Positions 1 through 9,150 are shown, counted from the stretch's first letter. The stretch: DNA of 64,000 nt from Leuconostoc kimchii IMSNU 11154 (GCF_000092505.1 NC_014136.1:1386501-1450500); one strand, 5' to 3'. Numbers and translations: made by a program. The notes: a model not told the origin generated them from the sequence alone.

Positions 1-1
1 T

Positions 2-472
2 CCTGTGAGACGTAGTGTTAAAAAAATATATGGTGTTTACCATGTCGATCATATTTTAAATCAAAGAAGTCAATTAACAGCTGACTTAACACAGATTACC
101 ATGCCACATTCACGATATTTTACAATTCCAAACGCAGGTGTTGCACGGCGTTTAAAAGTAGCAGGTAATGATTCAGTTGGTGCCTTTATTTTACGCGATG
201 AACGCATACATTCGACTTATATTACGGGACATTTGGAATATGATACAAATACTTTAGAAGATGAGTATCAACGTGATATTAAAAAAGATGCGCAAACACA
301 AAAACCAGAAAATTATTATGTTCAGGATCAACCGAATAATAATTGGCAATTGAGTGCTGAAAAAATTTTTTCTAATTGGGGAAAATTATTAATAGCAGAG
401 ACACAACGTACTGAAATTGTGGACGTATTGCCGGCAATAAACCATGAGTACAAAGGGGAAAAAATAGTATGA
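2..472 (+). CDS. metA: Homoserine O-acyltransferase MetA, 3' part (5' end outside window)
   Basis: C-terminal half of a MetA-family enzyme, which acylates homoserine as the entry step of methionine synthesis. The reading frame is open from the first bases of the window, so the start and the catalytic Cys lie upstream. The visible part has the family's HSRY motif, then T-G-H-L-E-Y-D, which carries the conserved catalytic His/Glu pair, followed by the E-Y-x-R-D, N-Y and N-W landmarks near the C terminus. The stop overlaps the next start as ATGA, so the genes are translationally coupled. Many Firmicute MetA proteins use acetyl-CoA, and the O-acetylhomoserine sulfhydrylase further down the locus fits that. 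The specificity residue is not in view. Confidence 0.9.
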   Translation, partial: PVRRSVKKIYGVYHVDHILNQRSQLTADLTQITMPHSRYFTIPNAGVARRLKVAGNDSVGAFILRDERIHSTYITGHLEYDTNTLEDEYQRDIKKDAQTQKPENYYVQDQPNNNWQLSAEKIFSNWGKLLIAETQRTEIVDVLPAINHEYKGEKIV

Positions 473-1578
473 CTAACAAAATAGATACGATTCTAGCGCA
501 AGGCGGTAATGGAACAGATGATGCAAAGACGGGAGCAATCGTTAGTCCACTATACTTTTCAACAGCATACCGCCACCCGGGGTTGGGGGAATCGACAGGA
601 TTTGATTATGCACGTTTGAGTACGCCGACTAGGCATATTTTAGAAGAACAATTAGCTGTATTGGAACATGGCGTACAGTCATTTGCAACGAGTTCAGGCA
701 TGTCAGCGATTGATTTAGTGTTTTCAACAGTGCTTAAGACAGGTGATCATTTTCTAACCAGTAATGATCTTTATGGTGGCACTTACCGCTACTTTGATAA
801 GCTTGTGACACAATGGGGTGTGAACTACGATGCCTGTAGTAGTTTAGATGATTTTTTAACAAAAATACAAACTACAACGAAATTAATTTGGATAGAAACA
901 CCTTCAAATCCGATGATGAAATTATTTGATATTAAACGCATCAGCCAAACCATTAAAGCAAAGTATCCTGATATTTTAATTGCAGTTGATAATACCTTTT
1001 TAACACCTATTTTTCAACAGCCCTTGACACTAGGCGCAGATATTGTCGTACATTCGGCGACTAAGTATCTTGGTGGACATAATGACATCTTGGCAGGGGC
1101 TGTGATTGCGGGAAGCGACGAATTAGCTGAGCAATTAGAGAAGGCTTTGGTAACAAGTGGTCAAGTCTTAGATTCTTTTAGTTCTTGGCTATTGCTTCGT
1201 AGTTTGAAGACGTTACATTTACGTATGACACGGCACAATGAAAACGGTCATTATTTAGCAGACAAATTAAGGCAAGTTGATGGTGTATCACATCTTAATT
1301 ATGCGGGTGTTGGTGGCATGATTAGTTTTTATTTAAAAGATGATTATGATGTTGACGCCTTCTTGAAAGGCTTACATATTGCATCATTTGCGGAAAGCTT
1401 GGGTGGACCAGAAACACTCATTACTATTCCAGCAGTACAAACACATCACGATATGACGCAAGAGCAACGTCTTAACTTGGGTATTACAGATCAATTGGTT
1501 CGAGTGAGTGCCGGTTTGGAAGATAAAGATGACTTGTTAGATGATTTAACACAGGCCATAAAAGGAGCAAAGCAATGA
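469..1578 (+). CDS. Cystathionine gamma-synthase / O-acetylhomoserine (thiol)-lyase-like PLP enzyme (MetI-like)
   Basis: Cys/Met-metabolism PLP enzyme of 369 aa, the usual length of this family. The cofactor lysine is K199 in V-V-H-S-A-T-K-Y-L-G-G-H. The substrate-phosphate region includes SSGMSA (about 76-80), the YGGTYR loop (102-107) and V-D-N at 173-175. By position directly after metA and before a second paralogue it most resembles Bacillus MetI, which joins acylhomoserine with cysteine or sulfide. The start is fixed by the ATGA overlap with metA and the GGGGA upstream. Its 3' end overlaps the next gene in the same way. Exact substrate preference cannot be read from the sequence. Confidence 0.85.
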   Translation: MTNKIDTILAQGGNGTDDAKTGAIVSPLYFSTAYRHPGLGESTGFDYARLSTPTRHILEEQLAVLEHGVQSFATSSGMSAIDLVFSTVLKTGDHFLTSNDLYGGTYRYFDKLVTQWGVNYDACSSLDDFLTKIQTTTKLIWIETPSNPMMKLFDIKRISQTIKAKYPDILIAVDNTFLTPIFQQPLTLGADIVVHSATKYLGGHNDILAGAVIAGSDELAEQLEKALVTSGQVLDSFSSWLLLRSLKTLHLRMTRHNENGHYLADKLRQVDGVSHLNYAGVGGMISFYLKDDYDVDAFLKGLHIASFAESLGGPETLITIPAVQTHHDMTQEQRLNLGITDQLVRVSAGLEDKDDLLDDLTQAIKGAKQ

Positions 1579-2714
1579 GCGATTGGACAGATGTTATTCA
1601 AGCTGCAACAACGCATGATCCATTATCTGGTGCTGTGAATACACCAATACAATTAAGTTCAACTTTTAATCAACCTGATTTTGATCATTTTGGTCGATTT
1701 GACTATGCCCGATCTGGCAATCCAACACGAGAATCGGGAGAGCAGGCTGTTGCAAAATTAGAGCATGGCAAATATGGGTATCTGTTTAGCACAGGGATGG
1801 CTGCAATCAGCAGTGTTTTGTTCACATTATCTGCTGGTGATCATATTGTTGTTAGCAAGCATGTCTACGGTGGTACTTTTCGAGTATTATCTGATGTGTT
1901 ACCTCGATGGGGTATCACGCATGATTTTGTAGATTTCACTGATTTAGATGCTATTGAGTCAGCTATTCGACCAGAAACAAAGGCATTATATATTGAAACG
2001 CCGTCCAATCCGGTACTTAATATTACTGATATTCGATCCGTAGTAGCACTTGCAAAGTCGCATGGTTTAATCACAATTGCAGATAATACATTTTTGTCGC
2101 CATTCTTACAAAAGCCATTAGATTTAGGCGTGGATATCGTGGTACATTCAGCAACCAAGTTTTTATCAGGACACTCTGATATCTTAGCTGGTGTGGTCGT
2201 GACGAATAGTCGTGATTTAGCTGAAAAAATTTATTTTATGCAAAACGCAGTTGGGGCGACACTAGGTGTGTTTGATACATGGCTATTGCTACGAGGCATT
2301 AAAACATTAGGCGTGCGCATGACACAGTCCAGCCAATCAGCACAAAAGATAGCCAATTATCTGTCAACACATGATAAAGTAGAACGTGTGTTATATCCAG
2401 GATTGGCTAGTCACCCAGGGCACATCATTCATGCCAACCAGTCAAAGTCAGGTGGTGCAGTTTTGAGCTTTGATGTTGGATCAGAAGCTCATGCTAAAAC
2501 AGTGGTCGAAGCATTAAAAATACCCGTTTTCTCAGTGAGTTTAGGGGCGGTGGAAACCATCATCAGTTATCCACCAAAGATGAGTCATGCAGAATTAAAT
2601 GCAGATGAATTGCGTGATACTGGTATTACACCAGGGTTACTAAGATTCTCCGTTGGTTTGGAAGATGCGGATGATCTGATTGCTGATTTAACACAAGCGT
2701 TAGCTTTAATTTAA
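1575..2714 (+). CDS. metC: Cystathionine beta-lyase / gamma-lyase-like PLP enzyme (MetC-like)
   Basis: Second trans-sulfuration PLP enzyme (379 aa), expected to cleave cystathionine to homocysteine. The PLP lysine is K195 in [12 protein letters not shown]. Also visible are the FSTGMAAI cofactor loop (71-78), VYGGTFR (97-103) and I-A-D-N (168-171). It starts inside the stop of the upstream gene (ATGA) with GGAG about 8 bases before it, so metA-metI-metC form one coupled transcript. MetC is inferred from gene order. The family is promiscuous, and a cystathionine gamma-lyase activity giving cysteine is the main alternative. Confidence 0.82.
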   Translation: MSDWTDVIQAATTHDPLSGAVNTPIQLSSTFNQPDFDHFGRFDYARSGNPTRESGEQAVAKLEHGKYGYLFSTGMAAISSVLFTLSAGDHIVVSKHVYGGTFRVLSDVLPRWGITHDFVDFTDLDAIESAIRPETKALYIETPSNPVLNITDIRSVVALAKSHGLITIADNTFLSPFLQKPLDLGVDIVVHSATKFLSGHSDILAGVVVTNSRDLAEKIYFMQNAVGATLGVFDTWLLLRGIKTLGVRMTQSSQSAQKIANYLSTHDKVERVLYPGLASHPGHIIHANQSKSGGAVLSFDVGSEAHAKTVVEALKIPVFSVSLGAVETIISYPPKMSHAELNADELRDTGITPGLLRFSVGLEDADDLIADLTQALALI

Positions 2715-2743
2715 GAATATACTATAAAGGAAAGGAGAAACGT

Positions 2744-2776
2744 ATGTTTGGTCGTGTGATCAAGCATGCAAAATAA
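2744..2776 (+). CDS. Putative 10-residue leader peptide upstream of the MetE-like gene
   Basis: A mini-ORF encoding MFGRVIKHAK. It is preceded by a strong SD (AAAGGAG, about 7 bases from the ATG), and its TAA ends two bases before the ATG of the following methyltransferase, which has no SD of its own. This is the geometry of a leader that feeds ribosomes to the next gene by termination-reinitiation. It contains no Met besides the start and no run of Cys, so it does not look like a classical methionine attenuator. It is too short to judge by homology. Confidence 0.4.
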   Translation: MFGRVIKHAK

Positions 2777-2778
2777 TC

Positions 2779-3906
2779 ATGGTAGAAATAGCTCAAACAA
2801 AGTTACATTATCATTTTGACCACGTCGGCTCATATTTGCGTCCGGAACGTTTAAAATTGGCTCGGGAGGCGTTTGCAAAGGGAAATATAGATCATGACGC
2901 TTTGCTAGAAGTGCAACATAGCGAGATAAAAAAGGTTGTTGACGAACAAGTCAAAGTGGGACTGCTTGCGGTAACAGATGGTGAATTCAACCGATCATGG
3001 TGGCATTTAGATTTTTTAGGTCAACTTGGTGGTTTTGAATTTTATGAACAAGAGGATTCGTATCATTTTCAAGGTGCTAAGACACGAACGACAAATGTGC
3101 GTTTAAATGGTAAGGTACATGCCAATTTGAAACATCCGTTCTTTGATGACTTTACGTACCTGAAATCAATTGTACCCGACGGTGTCGAAGTTAAACAAAC
3201 CATACCATCACCGTCTTTGATCATTAATCGTGATCATCGTTCTGATTTGTGGTCAAAGTATTACGAACAATGGTCTGATTTTTTAGATGATTTAGCACAA
3301 GCCTATCATGAGACGTTGCAGCATTTTTATGATTTAGGTGCACGGTATATTCAACTAGACGACACGACTTGGGCGTACTTAATTGCACAATTAAATAAAA
3401 ACAAAGATAATCTAGTGGCGTATGCTGAATATGAAAAGACGGCCGCAGATGATGTTTATGTGATTAATAAAGCATTGGCTGGTTTACCAGATGATTTAAA
3501 AATTTCAACTCATATTTGCCGTGGTAATTTTAAATCAACGTATTTGTTTGAAGGCAGTTATGAACCAATTGCTAAATATTTGGGGCAATTGAACTATGAC
3601 GGTTTTTTCCTAGAGTATGATGATGCGCGTTCTGGTGATTTTAAACCGTTGGCAGCTATTTGGAACAACCGTCAAAATGTCGAAATTGTGCTTGGCTTAC
3701 TGACGTCAAAATCGGCTGATTTAGAAGATGAAGCGGATGTCGCTAACCGTATACATGATGCAGAGCAATATGTGCCAGCCCAAAATTTGGCACTCTCAAC
3801 GCAGTGTGGCTTTTCTTCAACAGAAGAGGGTAATGTATTGACGATACCAGACCAGTGGCAAAAGCTAAGATTAGTTAAAAAAATTGCTGATAAGTATTTG
3901 GCTTAA
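2779..3906 (+). CDS. Short MetE-like homocysteine methyltransferase (YxjG/YxjH type), copy 1
   Basis: Cobalamin-independent methionine synthase family protein of 375 aa, equal to the C-terminal catalytic half of MetE, as in Bacillus YxjG/YxjH. The zinc-site residues are all present: H245 and C247 in T-H-I-C-R-G-N, E279 in L-E-Y-D, and C343 in S-T-Q-C-G-F. Other family landmarks are DHVGSYLRP near the N terminus, TDGEFNRS (66-73) and Q-L-D-D-T-T-W. The expected job is methylation of homocysteine. Such short proteins lack the N-terminal MetE half that binds polyglutamylated folate, so the methyl donor is uncertain. A paralogue follows after luxS and metY. There is no SD directly before the ATG, so translation probably depends on the preceding mini-ORF. 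Confidence 0.85.
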   Translation: MVEIAQTKLHYHFDHVGSYLRPERLKLAREAFAKGNIDHDALLEVQHSEIKKVVDEQVKVGLLAVTDGEFNRSWWHLDFLGQLGGFEFYEQEDSYHFQGAKTRTTNVRLNGKVHANLKHPFFDDFTYLKSIVPDGVEVKQTIPSPSLIINRDHRSDLWSKYYEQWSDFLDDLAQAYHETLQHFYDLGARYIQLDDTTWAYLIAQLNKNKDNLVAYAEYEKTAADDVYVINKALAGLPDDLKISTHICRGNFKSTYLFEGSYEPIAKYLGQLNYDGFFLEYDDARSGDFKPLAAIWNNRQNVEIVLGLLTSKSADLEDEADVANRIHDAEQYVPAQNLALSTQCGFSSTEEGNVLTIPDQWQKLRLVKKIADKYLA

Positions 3907-3961
3907 AGCATAGTAGAACCAAAGATTGATAAAAATTTAGTGATTAACGAGGAGAAAAATC

Positions 3962-4438
3962 ATGACAGAAACAGTTGTTGAAAGTTTTACATTGGACCAT
4001 ACAAAAGTTAAGGCACCTTATGTGCGTGTGATTGAGTCACAAAACGGTCCTCAGGGTGGCAGTATTACCAATTACGATCTACGTTTGACACAACCCAATG
4101 AAACAGCAATTGAAACAGGTGGTTTGCACACTTTGGAACATCTATTTGCAGGCTTAGTTCGTGATGAAATTGACGGTATTATTGATATTTCGCCATTTGG
4201 ATGTCGTACAGGTTTCCATGTCATTTCATGGGTGAATTACGATGCCGAAACATTGGCCAAGGTATTTAAAAAAGTACTAGAAAAGATCGTGAGTGATGAG
4301 GTAACCGAAGTACCTGCTGCTGAAATTGAAAGTTGTGGTAACTTTAAAGATCACAGTCTACATTCTGCCAAAGAGTGGGCTAAAATTATTCTGGCCCAAG
4401 GTATTTCAAGTGATGCATTTGAAAGAAAAATTGTATAA
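3962..4438 (+). CDS. luxS: S-ribosylhomocysteine lyase LuxS
   Basis: Splits S-ribosylhomocysteine to homocysteine and DPD, the AI-2 precursor. The protein is 158 aa, normal for LuxS. The metal ligands are H56 and H60 in the H-T-L-E-H motif and C125 in S-C-G-N. E59 and C81 (F-G-C-R-T-G) match the catalytic Glu and Cys. The gene has a clear SD (CGAGGAG, 7 bases before ATG). Its placement between MetE-like and O-acetylhomoserine sulfhydrylase genes shows that homocysteine recycled from S-adenosylhomocysteine is channelled back to methionine. No pfs nucleosidase is next to it in this window. Confidence 0.97.
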   Translation: MTETVVESFTLDHTKVKAPYVRVIESQNGPQGGSITNYDLRLTQPNETAIETGGLHTLEHLFAGLVRDEIDGIIDISPFGCRTGFHVISWVNYDAETLAKVFKKVLEKIVSDEVTEVPAAEIESCGNFKDHSLHSAKEWAKIILAQGISSDAFERKIV

Positions 4439-4516
4439 AAAATAATGAATCGATGATACGACTAGCGCACAAGTAATGGTGTGCTGTACATAATTTTAAA
4501 AAAGGAGAACGTCGCA

Positions 4517-4633
4517 ATGCAAAAAATAACCCCACAGCGTTTTTTTGACATTACACGCGCACTCAGTACACTTTTAGGTACAGGGTTGATCTGGTACCGA
4601 ATGTGTCTGTATACTGTTTTGCCGTCTCATTAA
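4517..4633 (+). CDS. Putative 38-aa small protein of unknown function
   Basis: Short ORF with a strong SD (AAAAAAGGAG, 7 bases upstream) in the luxS-metY gap. The product begins MQKITPQRFFDITRAL and ends LYTVLPSH. It has a mildly amphipathic middle (STLLGTGLIWYRMCLY) but no convincing transmembrane helix. I do not recognise it. A weak G-U-containing hairpin (AGCGCAC with GTGTGCT, about 4464-4485) precedes it. It is either a genuine small protein or an upstream ORF affecting metY, whose own SD is weak. Confidence 0.35.
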   Translation: MQKITPQRFFDITRALSTLLGTGLIWYRMCLYTVLPSH

Positions 4634-4667
4634 GGAAGTATAAAAAGAATAGAAAATAGGTTAAATT

Positions 4668-5957
4668 ATGACAAAATTAAATAAAGAGTACGCTTTTGAA
4701 ACACGCCAACTACATGCAGGGCAGGAAGAACCAGATTCTGCTACTGGTGCTCGCGTCACGCCCATCTATCAAACAGCTGCTTATGTTTTTTCAGATACAA
4801 AGCAAGCAGCAGGACGTTTTGCATTAACAGATGCCGGTAACATATACGGTCGCTTGACCAATCCAACCAATACTGTTTTTGAAACACGTATTGCTGCATT
4901 AGAGGGTGGCGCAGCAGCTATTTCTTTAGCTTCTGGCGCTGCCGCCGTGACTGCTGCCATTTTAAATGTTGCTGGTAGTGGTGACCATATCGTTGCTGCT
5001 TCAACTTTGTATGGTGGGACGGTAGAACTCTTTTCAGAAACATTGAAGAAATTGGGTATTGAAACCACATTTGTTGACCCAGATGAACCAAAAAACTTTG
5101 AAGAAGCCATTCAAGAAAATACAAAAGTGATTTTCTTTGAAAGTTTAGGTAATCCCAAAATCAATATTATTGATTTTGAAGCTGTGGCTGCGATTGCTAA
5201 AAAGCATGGTATCATTTCGATTGTTGATTCAACTTTTGCGACACCATTTTTGACACAACCTTTGGCACATGGTATTGATGTCGTTGTACATTCTGCAACG
5301 AAATTTATTGGTGGCCATGGTACAACATTAGGTGGTGTTGTGATTGAAAAAGGCGATTTTGACTACGTTGCGTCTGGGCGATATCCTGATTTTGTTAATC
5401 CCACGGCATCGTATAATGGTCTAGTTTGGGCCGATCTTGGTGCTGGTGCGTTTGTAACAAAAATACGAGCAGAGTACTTACGAGACACTGGTGCAACACT
5501 ATCACCACAGTCAGCCTTCTATCTTCTGCAAGGATTAGAAACGTTATCATTACGTATTGAGAGACACGTTGAAAATGCCCGTAAAATTGTAGACTTTCTC
5601 AATAATCATGAGAAGGTGGCCTGGGTCAGTTATCCAGAATTATCAGATTCACCTTACAAAGCATTGGCTGATAAGTATTTTGAAAAAGGGGTCGGCTCCA
5701 TTTTTACATTCGGTTTGAAACAAGGCGAAGAGGGCGCTAAGACGTTAATTAACAATTTGGACATCTTTTCGCTATTGGCCAATGTTGGTGATGCTAAATC
5801 ATTGATTATTCATCCAAAATCAACAACCCATGCACAATTGAGTGATGAACAATTGGCTGCTGCTGGTATTTCACCAGACTTGATTCGTGTTTCAATTGGT
5901 ATTGAAAATGTTAATGATTTGATTGCTGCGTTATCATCAGCACTTGAGACAGTATAA
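4668..5957 (+). CDS. metY: O-acetylhomoserine aminocarboxypropyltransferase (sulfhydrylase) MetY
   Basis: PLP enzyme that makes homocysteine directly from O-acetylhomoserine and sulfide. At 429 aa it has the longer length that separates MetY from the MetI/MetC paralogues, with the extra insert after the PLP lysine (the [15 protein letters not shown] region). K212 in [12 protein letters not shown] binds PLP. The N-terminal [10 protein letters not shown] and [11 protein letters not shown] are typical of this subfamily. Upstream only a weak AGG lies 7 bases from the ATG. With MetI/MetC it gives the cell two routes to homocysteine. Confidence 0.92.
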   Translation: MTKLNKEYAFETRQLHAGQEEPDSATGARVTPIYQTAAYVFSDTKQAAGRFALTDAGNIYGRLTNPTNTVFETRIAALEGGAAAISLASGAAAVTAAILNVAGSGDHIVAASTLYGGTVELFSETLKKLGIETTFVDPDEPKNFEEAIQENTKVIFFESLGNPKINIIDFEAVAAIAKKHGIISIVDSTFATPFLTQPLAHGIDVVVHSATKFIGGHGTTLGGVVIEKGDFDYVASGRYPDFVNPTASYNGLVWADLGAGAFVTKIRAEYLRDTGATLSPQSAFYLLQGLETLSLRIERHVENARKIVDFLNNHEKVAWVSYPELSDSPYKALADKYFEKGVGSIFTFGLKQGEEGAKTLINNLDIFSLLANVGDAKSLIIHPKSTTHAQLSDEQLAAAGISPDLIRVSIGIENVNDLIAALSSALETV

Positions 5958-6003
5958 ACAATGACTAGTTTTGTGTTATTTTGACACGGTGAGAGGAAAA
6001 TCA

Positions 6004-6102
6004 ATGATTGTTAATTGTCAAAATATTTATTATTTGCATACTAATAAAATCGTGACAGCTGTCTTTTTAAAGGGTAGTGGTGCGGTTGATGAGGTCGGTT
6101 GA
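6004..6102 (+). CDS. Putative 32-aa small ORF
   Basis: Short ORF with SD GAGAGGAAAA directly before its ATG, in the gap between metY and the second MetE-like gene. The product begins MIVNCQNIYYLHTNK and ends GSGAVDEVG. I recognise no domain. It is the third SD-led mini-ORF in this locus, but unlike the first it is followed by a gene with its own good SD, so it is the weakest candidate. Confidence 0.25.
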   Translation: MIVNCQNIYYLHTNKIVTAVFLKGSGAVDEVG

Positions 6103-6174
6103 ATTAATTTCGGCACTTTAATAGCTAAAATGGTTATTGTAATTAATATTGTATTGAAAAATAGGAGAACACAC

Positions 6175-7302
6175 ATGACAACAACACTTAAAAAAATAGG
6201 ATTCCAACACGTTGGTTCATTCTTGCGTCCAGCTGAATTAAAGCAAGCACGTGCAGATTTTGAATCAGGAAAAATAACACATGATGCACTAGAAGAAGTT
6301 GAGAATCAAACAATTTCACGACTTGTGGATCAGCAAGTTGCTGCTGGATTAGATGTTGTGACTGATGGTGAATTCCGCCGTTCATATTGGCATTTGGATA
6401 ACTTCTGGGGATTTGATGGCGTAGAACAATTTAACTATGGCGAAGGCTATCAATTCGCTCATGAAGAAACGCGTGATGATTCTGCACGTCTCAGTGGTCG
6501 TTTAGGCTTTAATGTAGAAACGCACCCATTTATCAAACATTTTAAGTTTTTGAAGGCGGTAGCTGATGAAAAAGGTGTCGAAGCCAAAATTACGATTCCG
6601 TCACCTTCACAGTTTTATGCTGAATTATTCCGAGGCGTGAATGCTGAAGGTATTTCTCGTTTTTATGATTCAGTAGATGATTTGTATCAGGACATCAAGC
6701 GCGTTTATCACGAAGAAATTTTGGCGTTATACGAAGCTGGTGCACGTATTGTGCAATTGGATGATTGTACTTGGGGCATGTTAGTAGATCCTAATTTCTG
6801 GGAAACAATGGCAGGTGCTGGTTTTGATGTTAATGAACTTAAAAAAATATATGTTGATTTAAATAATGGTGCAATAGAAAATTTGCCAGAAGACTTGACT
6901 ATCAATACGCATGTTTGCCGTGGCAATTACCATTCCGACTGGGCTGCTGCTGGTGGTTATGAGAAAGTTGCTGACGAATTATTTGGACAAGAAAATGTAT
7001 CAACGTATTTCTTGGAATATGATTCAGAACGCGCCGGTGGTTTTGAACCATTAGCCAAAGTGTCTGGGGACAAACGTGTCGTACTTGGACTCATCACAAC
7101 AAAATCAGGTGTATTGGAAGATAAACAAGTTATTATTGATCGTATTCATGAAGCAGCCAAATATTTGCCACTTGATCGTTTGTGGTTGTCAACGCAATGT
7201 GGATTCGCTTCAACAGAAGAAGGCAATGTGATCACGGAAGCACAACAATGGGAGAAGTTAGCATTAGTTCGTGATATTCAGAATACAGTTTGGGGACAAT
7301 AA
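6175..7302 (+). CDS. Short MetE-like homocysteine methyltransferase (YxjG/YxjH type), copy 2
   Basis: Second 375-aa MetE C-terminal-domain protein, clearly a paralogue of the one before luxS (shared QHVGSFLRPAELKQAR, DGEFRRSYWHLD, T-H-V-C-R-G-N, EYDSERAGGFEPLA and S-T-Q-C-G-F-A-S-T-E-E-G-N). The His, Cys, Glu and Cys zinc ligands are all retained, so both copies should be active. I chose the ATG with AGGAG 8 bases upstream, although the frame is open 15 codons further, because family members start just before the HVGS motif. Two paralogues in one locus suggests different methyl donors or acceptors, or dosage. Confidence 0.87.
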   Translation: MTTTLKKIGFQHVGSFLRPAELKQARADFESGKITHDALEEVENQTISRLVDQQVAAGLDVVTDGEFRRSYWHLDNFWGFDGVEQFNYGEGYQFAHEETRDDSARLSGRLGFNVETHPFIKHFKFLKAVADEKGVEAKITIPSPSQFYAELFRGVNAEGISRFYDSVDDLYQDIKRVYHEEILALYEAGARIVQLDDCTWGMLVDPNFWETMAGAGFDVNELKKIYVDLNNGAIENLPEDLTINTHVCRGNYHSDWAAAGGYEKVADELFGQENVSTYFLEYDSERAGGFEPLAKVSGDKRVVLGLITTKSGVLEDKQVIIDRIHEAAKYLPLDRLWLSTQCGFASTEEGNVITEAQQWEKLALVRDIQNTVWGQ

Positions 7303-7474
7303 CAGTTGTTTGGGTGCTGTTCTGTCATATGATCGCATCATTTTTGATACGTGATAAAGGTTTTAAGATTATAAGTGTGTGTTGTTAATTTGATCTTTGT
7401 TTTAGTGATTGGATCGCTGATTTAATTTGAATTGATTACGCAATATCATCTATTTTAATGATGTGGTAAGCTTT

Positions 7475-7480
7475 TATAAT
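7475..7480 (+). promoter_or_regulatory. Candidate -10 box for the peptide-binding protein gene
   Basis: A TATAAT hexamer in AT-rich DNA 40-50 bases upstream of the substrate-binding protein start. No convincing -35 is present at 17 bases, so this is only a candidate. The 7303-7524 gap shows no clear terminator after the methyltransferase gene. Confidence 0.35.
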
Positions 7481-7524
7481 CATACGAAGGCGCGAACAGC
7501 GTGAGCGAAAGGTTCAATAATAAA

Positions 7525-9126
7525 ATGAATAAAAAATTAACTATCGGGGTAATTTTAGCAGCAGTTGTGCTGGTTGGTGGCTATAGTTTTTTAAACAATC
7601 AGCCAAAAAATACAACGGGTAAAACACTTAATGTGACAGTTCAAAATACAATTACGACGTTAGATCCTAATTTTGCTGATGATGTTGGTTCAAATTGGGC
7701 TGAGACTCAAACTTTGCAAGGGCTTTATACGATGGATGCAAAAGGTAGTATTGTAGCTGGTGTTGCAGATAAAGTCGTGAAACCAACTAAAAATAATACT
7801 GTCTACCGTATCAAGTTAAAATCAAATCAAAAATGGTCTGATGGCAGTCAGGTTACTGCCAATGACTTTGTAGCTTCTGCTAAACGACAGGTTGATCCGG
7901 CTTCTAAATCAACACGTTCGAATCATTTTAAAGATTTGGCGGGTTATGATGCCATTCGAAAGCAAGGTGCTAATATTAATACTTTAGGTATTAAAGCGCC
8001 GGATGCTAAAACAGTTGAAATCACGTTGTCACATCCAGTGCCATACTTCAATTTCATTTTGGCTAATCAGTTATATCCGATTAACACCGATAAAGTCAAA
8101 GAATATGGTAAAAAGTATGGACAGACGGCAGCAACAACGGTTTCTAATGGTGCTTATCAAATTAAAAAGTGGAATCAATCTGCCACGACTTGGCAGTTCG
8201 AGAAGAATCCGCATTATGCTGATGCGAAAGATGTACACTATCAAACGATCAAAACAACCGTTGTCACTGATGCGACATTAGCAAGTAAACAATATTTATC
8301 TGGTAAAGTTGATGAAGCTGAAATATCTGGTAGCGTTCTAACTGATTTGAAAAAGACGAATGCAGCTGATATCCAATCTAAACAAAAGGGGCGCGTTGTC
8401 TTTATTGTTTGGAATTCTACGGACAAAATAGCTAGTAATACTAACTTTAAGCGCGCTATTAGCTATGCTATTGATCGTGATGTGTTAGCAAAGCAAACAC
8501 TGGCTGATGGTTCAACAGCTGCTAAATCTATTATTCCAAGTGGCGAGGTTAGCGTAGCAGGTCAAGATCTGAATCATGGACTGGATCTACCGTTTGATAA
8601 GAAAAAGGCGCAAGATTATTTGAAACAAGCACAAAGTGAGATCGGTGAAAAGAAACTGAAATTAACTTTGAATATGGCGGATACAGATGCGTATAAATCA
8701 CTTGGTGTGTATTTGAAACAACGTATTGAGACTGTATTACCAGATGTGACAATTGAATTAAATAGAATGCCTTTAAATGCTGAAATATCTGCATTTAATA
8801 ATCGTAATTTCCAAGCAGGAACATTGAGTTGGTCAACGGATTATAATGATCCTATCGACTTTTTAGATACGGCCTATTCAGGTGGCGCAATTAACTTTAC
8901 AAAGTGGCATAATAAGGCGTATGATAATCTAATTGATCAAATTAACGCGCAAGGTGAAGCAAACGATAAGCGTTATAATTTAGAGAAAAAAGCAGCTGCG
9001 TTAAATAACGATCTTAATGGTGTCACACCGCTATATCAAGTTTCAAATGTTCACTTGTTAAATAAAAAAGTTCGTCATCTTAACTATCCGGTTGTTGGAT
9101 ACCAAAATTATAAATACGCCGAATAA
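7525..9126 (+). CDS. Peptide ABC transporter substrate-binding protein (OppA/SBP family 5)
   Basis: Extracellular solute-binding protein of the oligopeptide family, about 533 aa. Family landmarks are L-D-P-N near the N terminus, the NTVYRIKLKSNQKWSDGSQVTANDFVAS signature region, and YDNLIDQ near the C terminus. The N terminus has a basic start (MNKKLT) and a hydrophobic segment (IGVILAAVVLVGGYSFL) but no lipobox cysteine, and there is no Cys in the first 60 residues. It therefore cannot be a normal lipoprotein and may stay anchored by the helix. An alternative GTG start 24 bases upstream has an AAGG at 10 bases and would only add eight residues. No permease or ATPase genes accompany it, so it would be an orphan receptor sharing an Opp-like transporter, possibly for methionine-containing peptides given its neighbours. 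Confidence 0.85.
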   Translation: MNKKLTIGVILAAVVLVGGYSFLNNQPKNTTGKTLNVTVQNTITTLDPNFADDVGSNWAETQTLQGLYTMDAKGSIVAGVADKVVKPTKNNTVYRIKLKSNQKWSDGSQVTANDFVASAKRQVDPASKSTRSNHFKDLAGYDAIRKQGANINTLGIKAPDAKTVEITLSHPVPYFNFILANQLYPINTDKVKEYGKKYGQTAATTVSNGAYQIKKWNQSATTWQFEKNPHYADAKDVHYQTIKTTVVTDATLASKQYLSGKVDEAEISGSVLTDLKKTNAADIQSKQKGRVVFIVWNSTDKIASNTNFKRAISYAIDRDVLAKQTLADGSTAAKSIIPSGEVSVAGQDLNHGLDLPFDKKKAQDYLKQAQSEIGEKKLKLTLNMADTDAYKSLGVYLKQRIETVLPDVTIELNRMPLNAEISAFNNRNFQAGTLSWSTDYNDPIDFLDTAYSGGAINFTKWHNKAYDNLIDQINAQGEANDKRYNLEKKAAALNNDLNGVTPLYQVSNVHLLNKKVRHLNYPVVGYQNYKYAE

Positions 9127-9150
9127 AGCATAAGAGTCAAGGAGTTTACG

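Noticed and set aside
4439..4667. T-box or SAM riboswitch before metY
   Set aside because: No T-box core, long stem I or SAM-aptamer pattern was recognised, only a weak hairpin and a mini-ORF.
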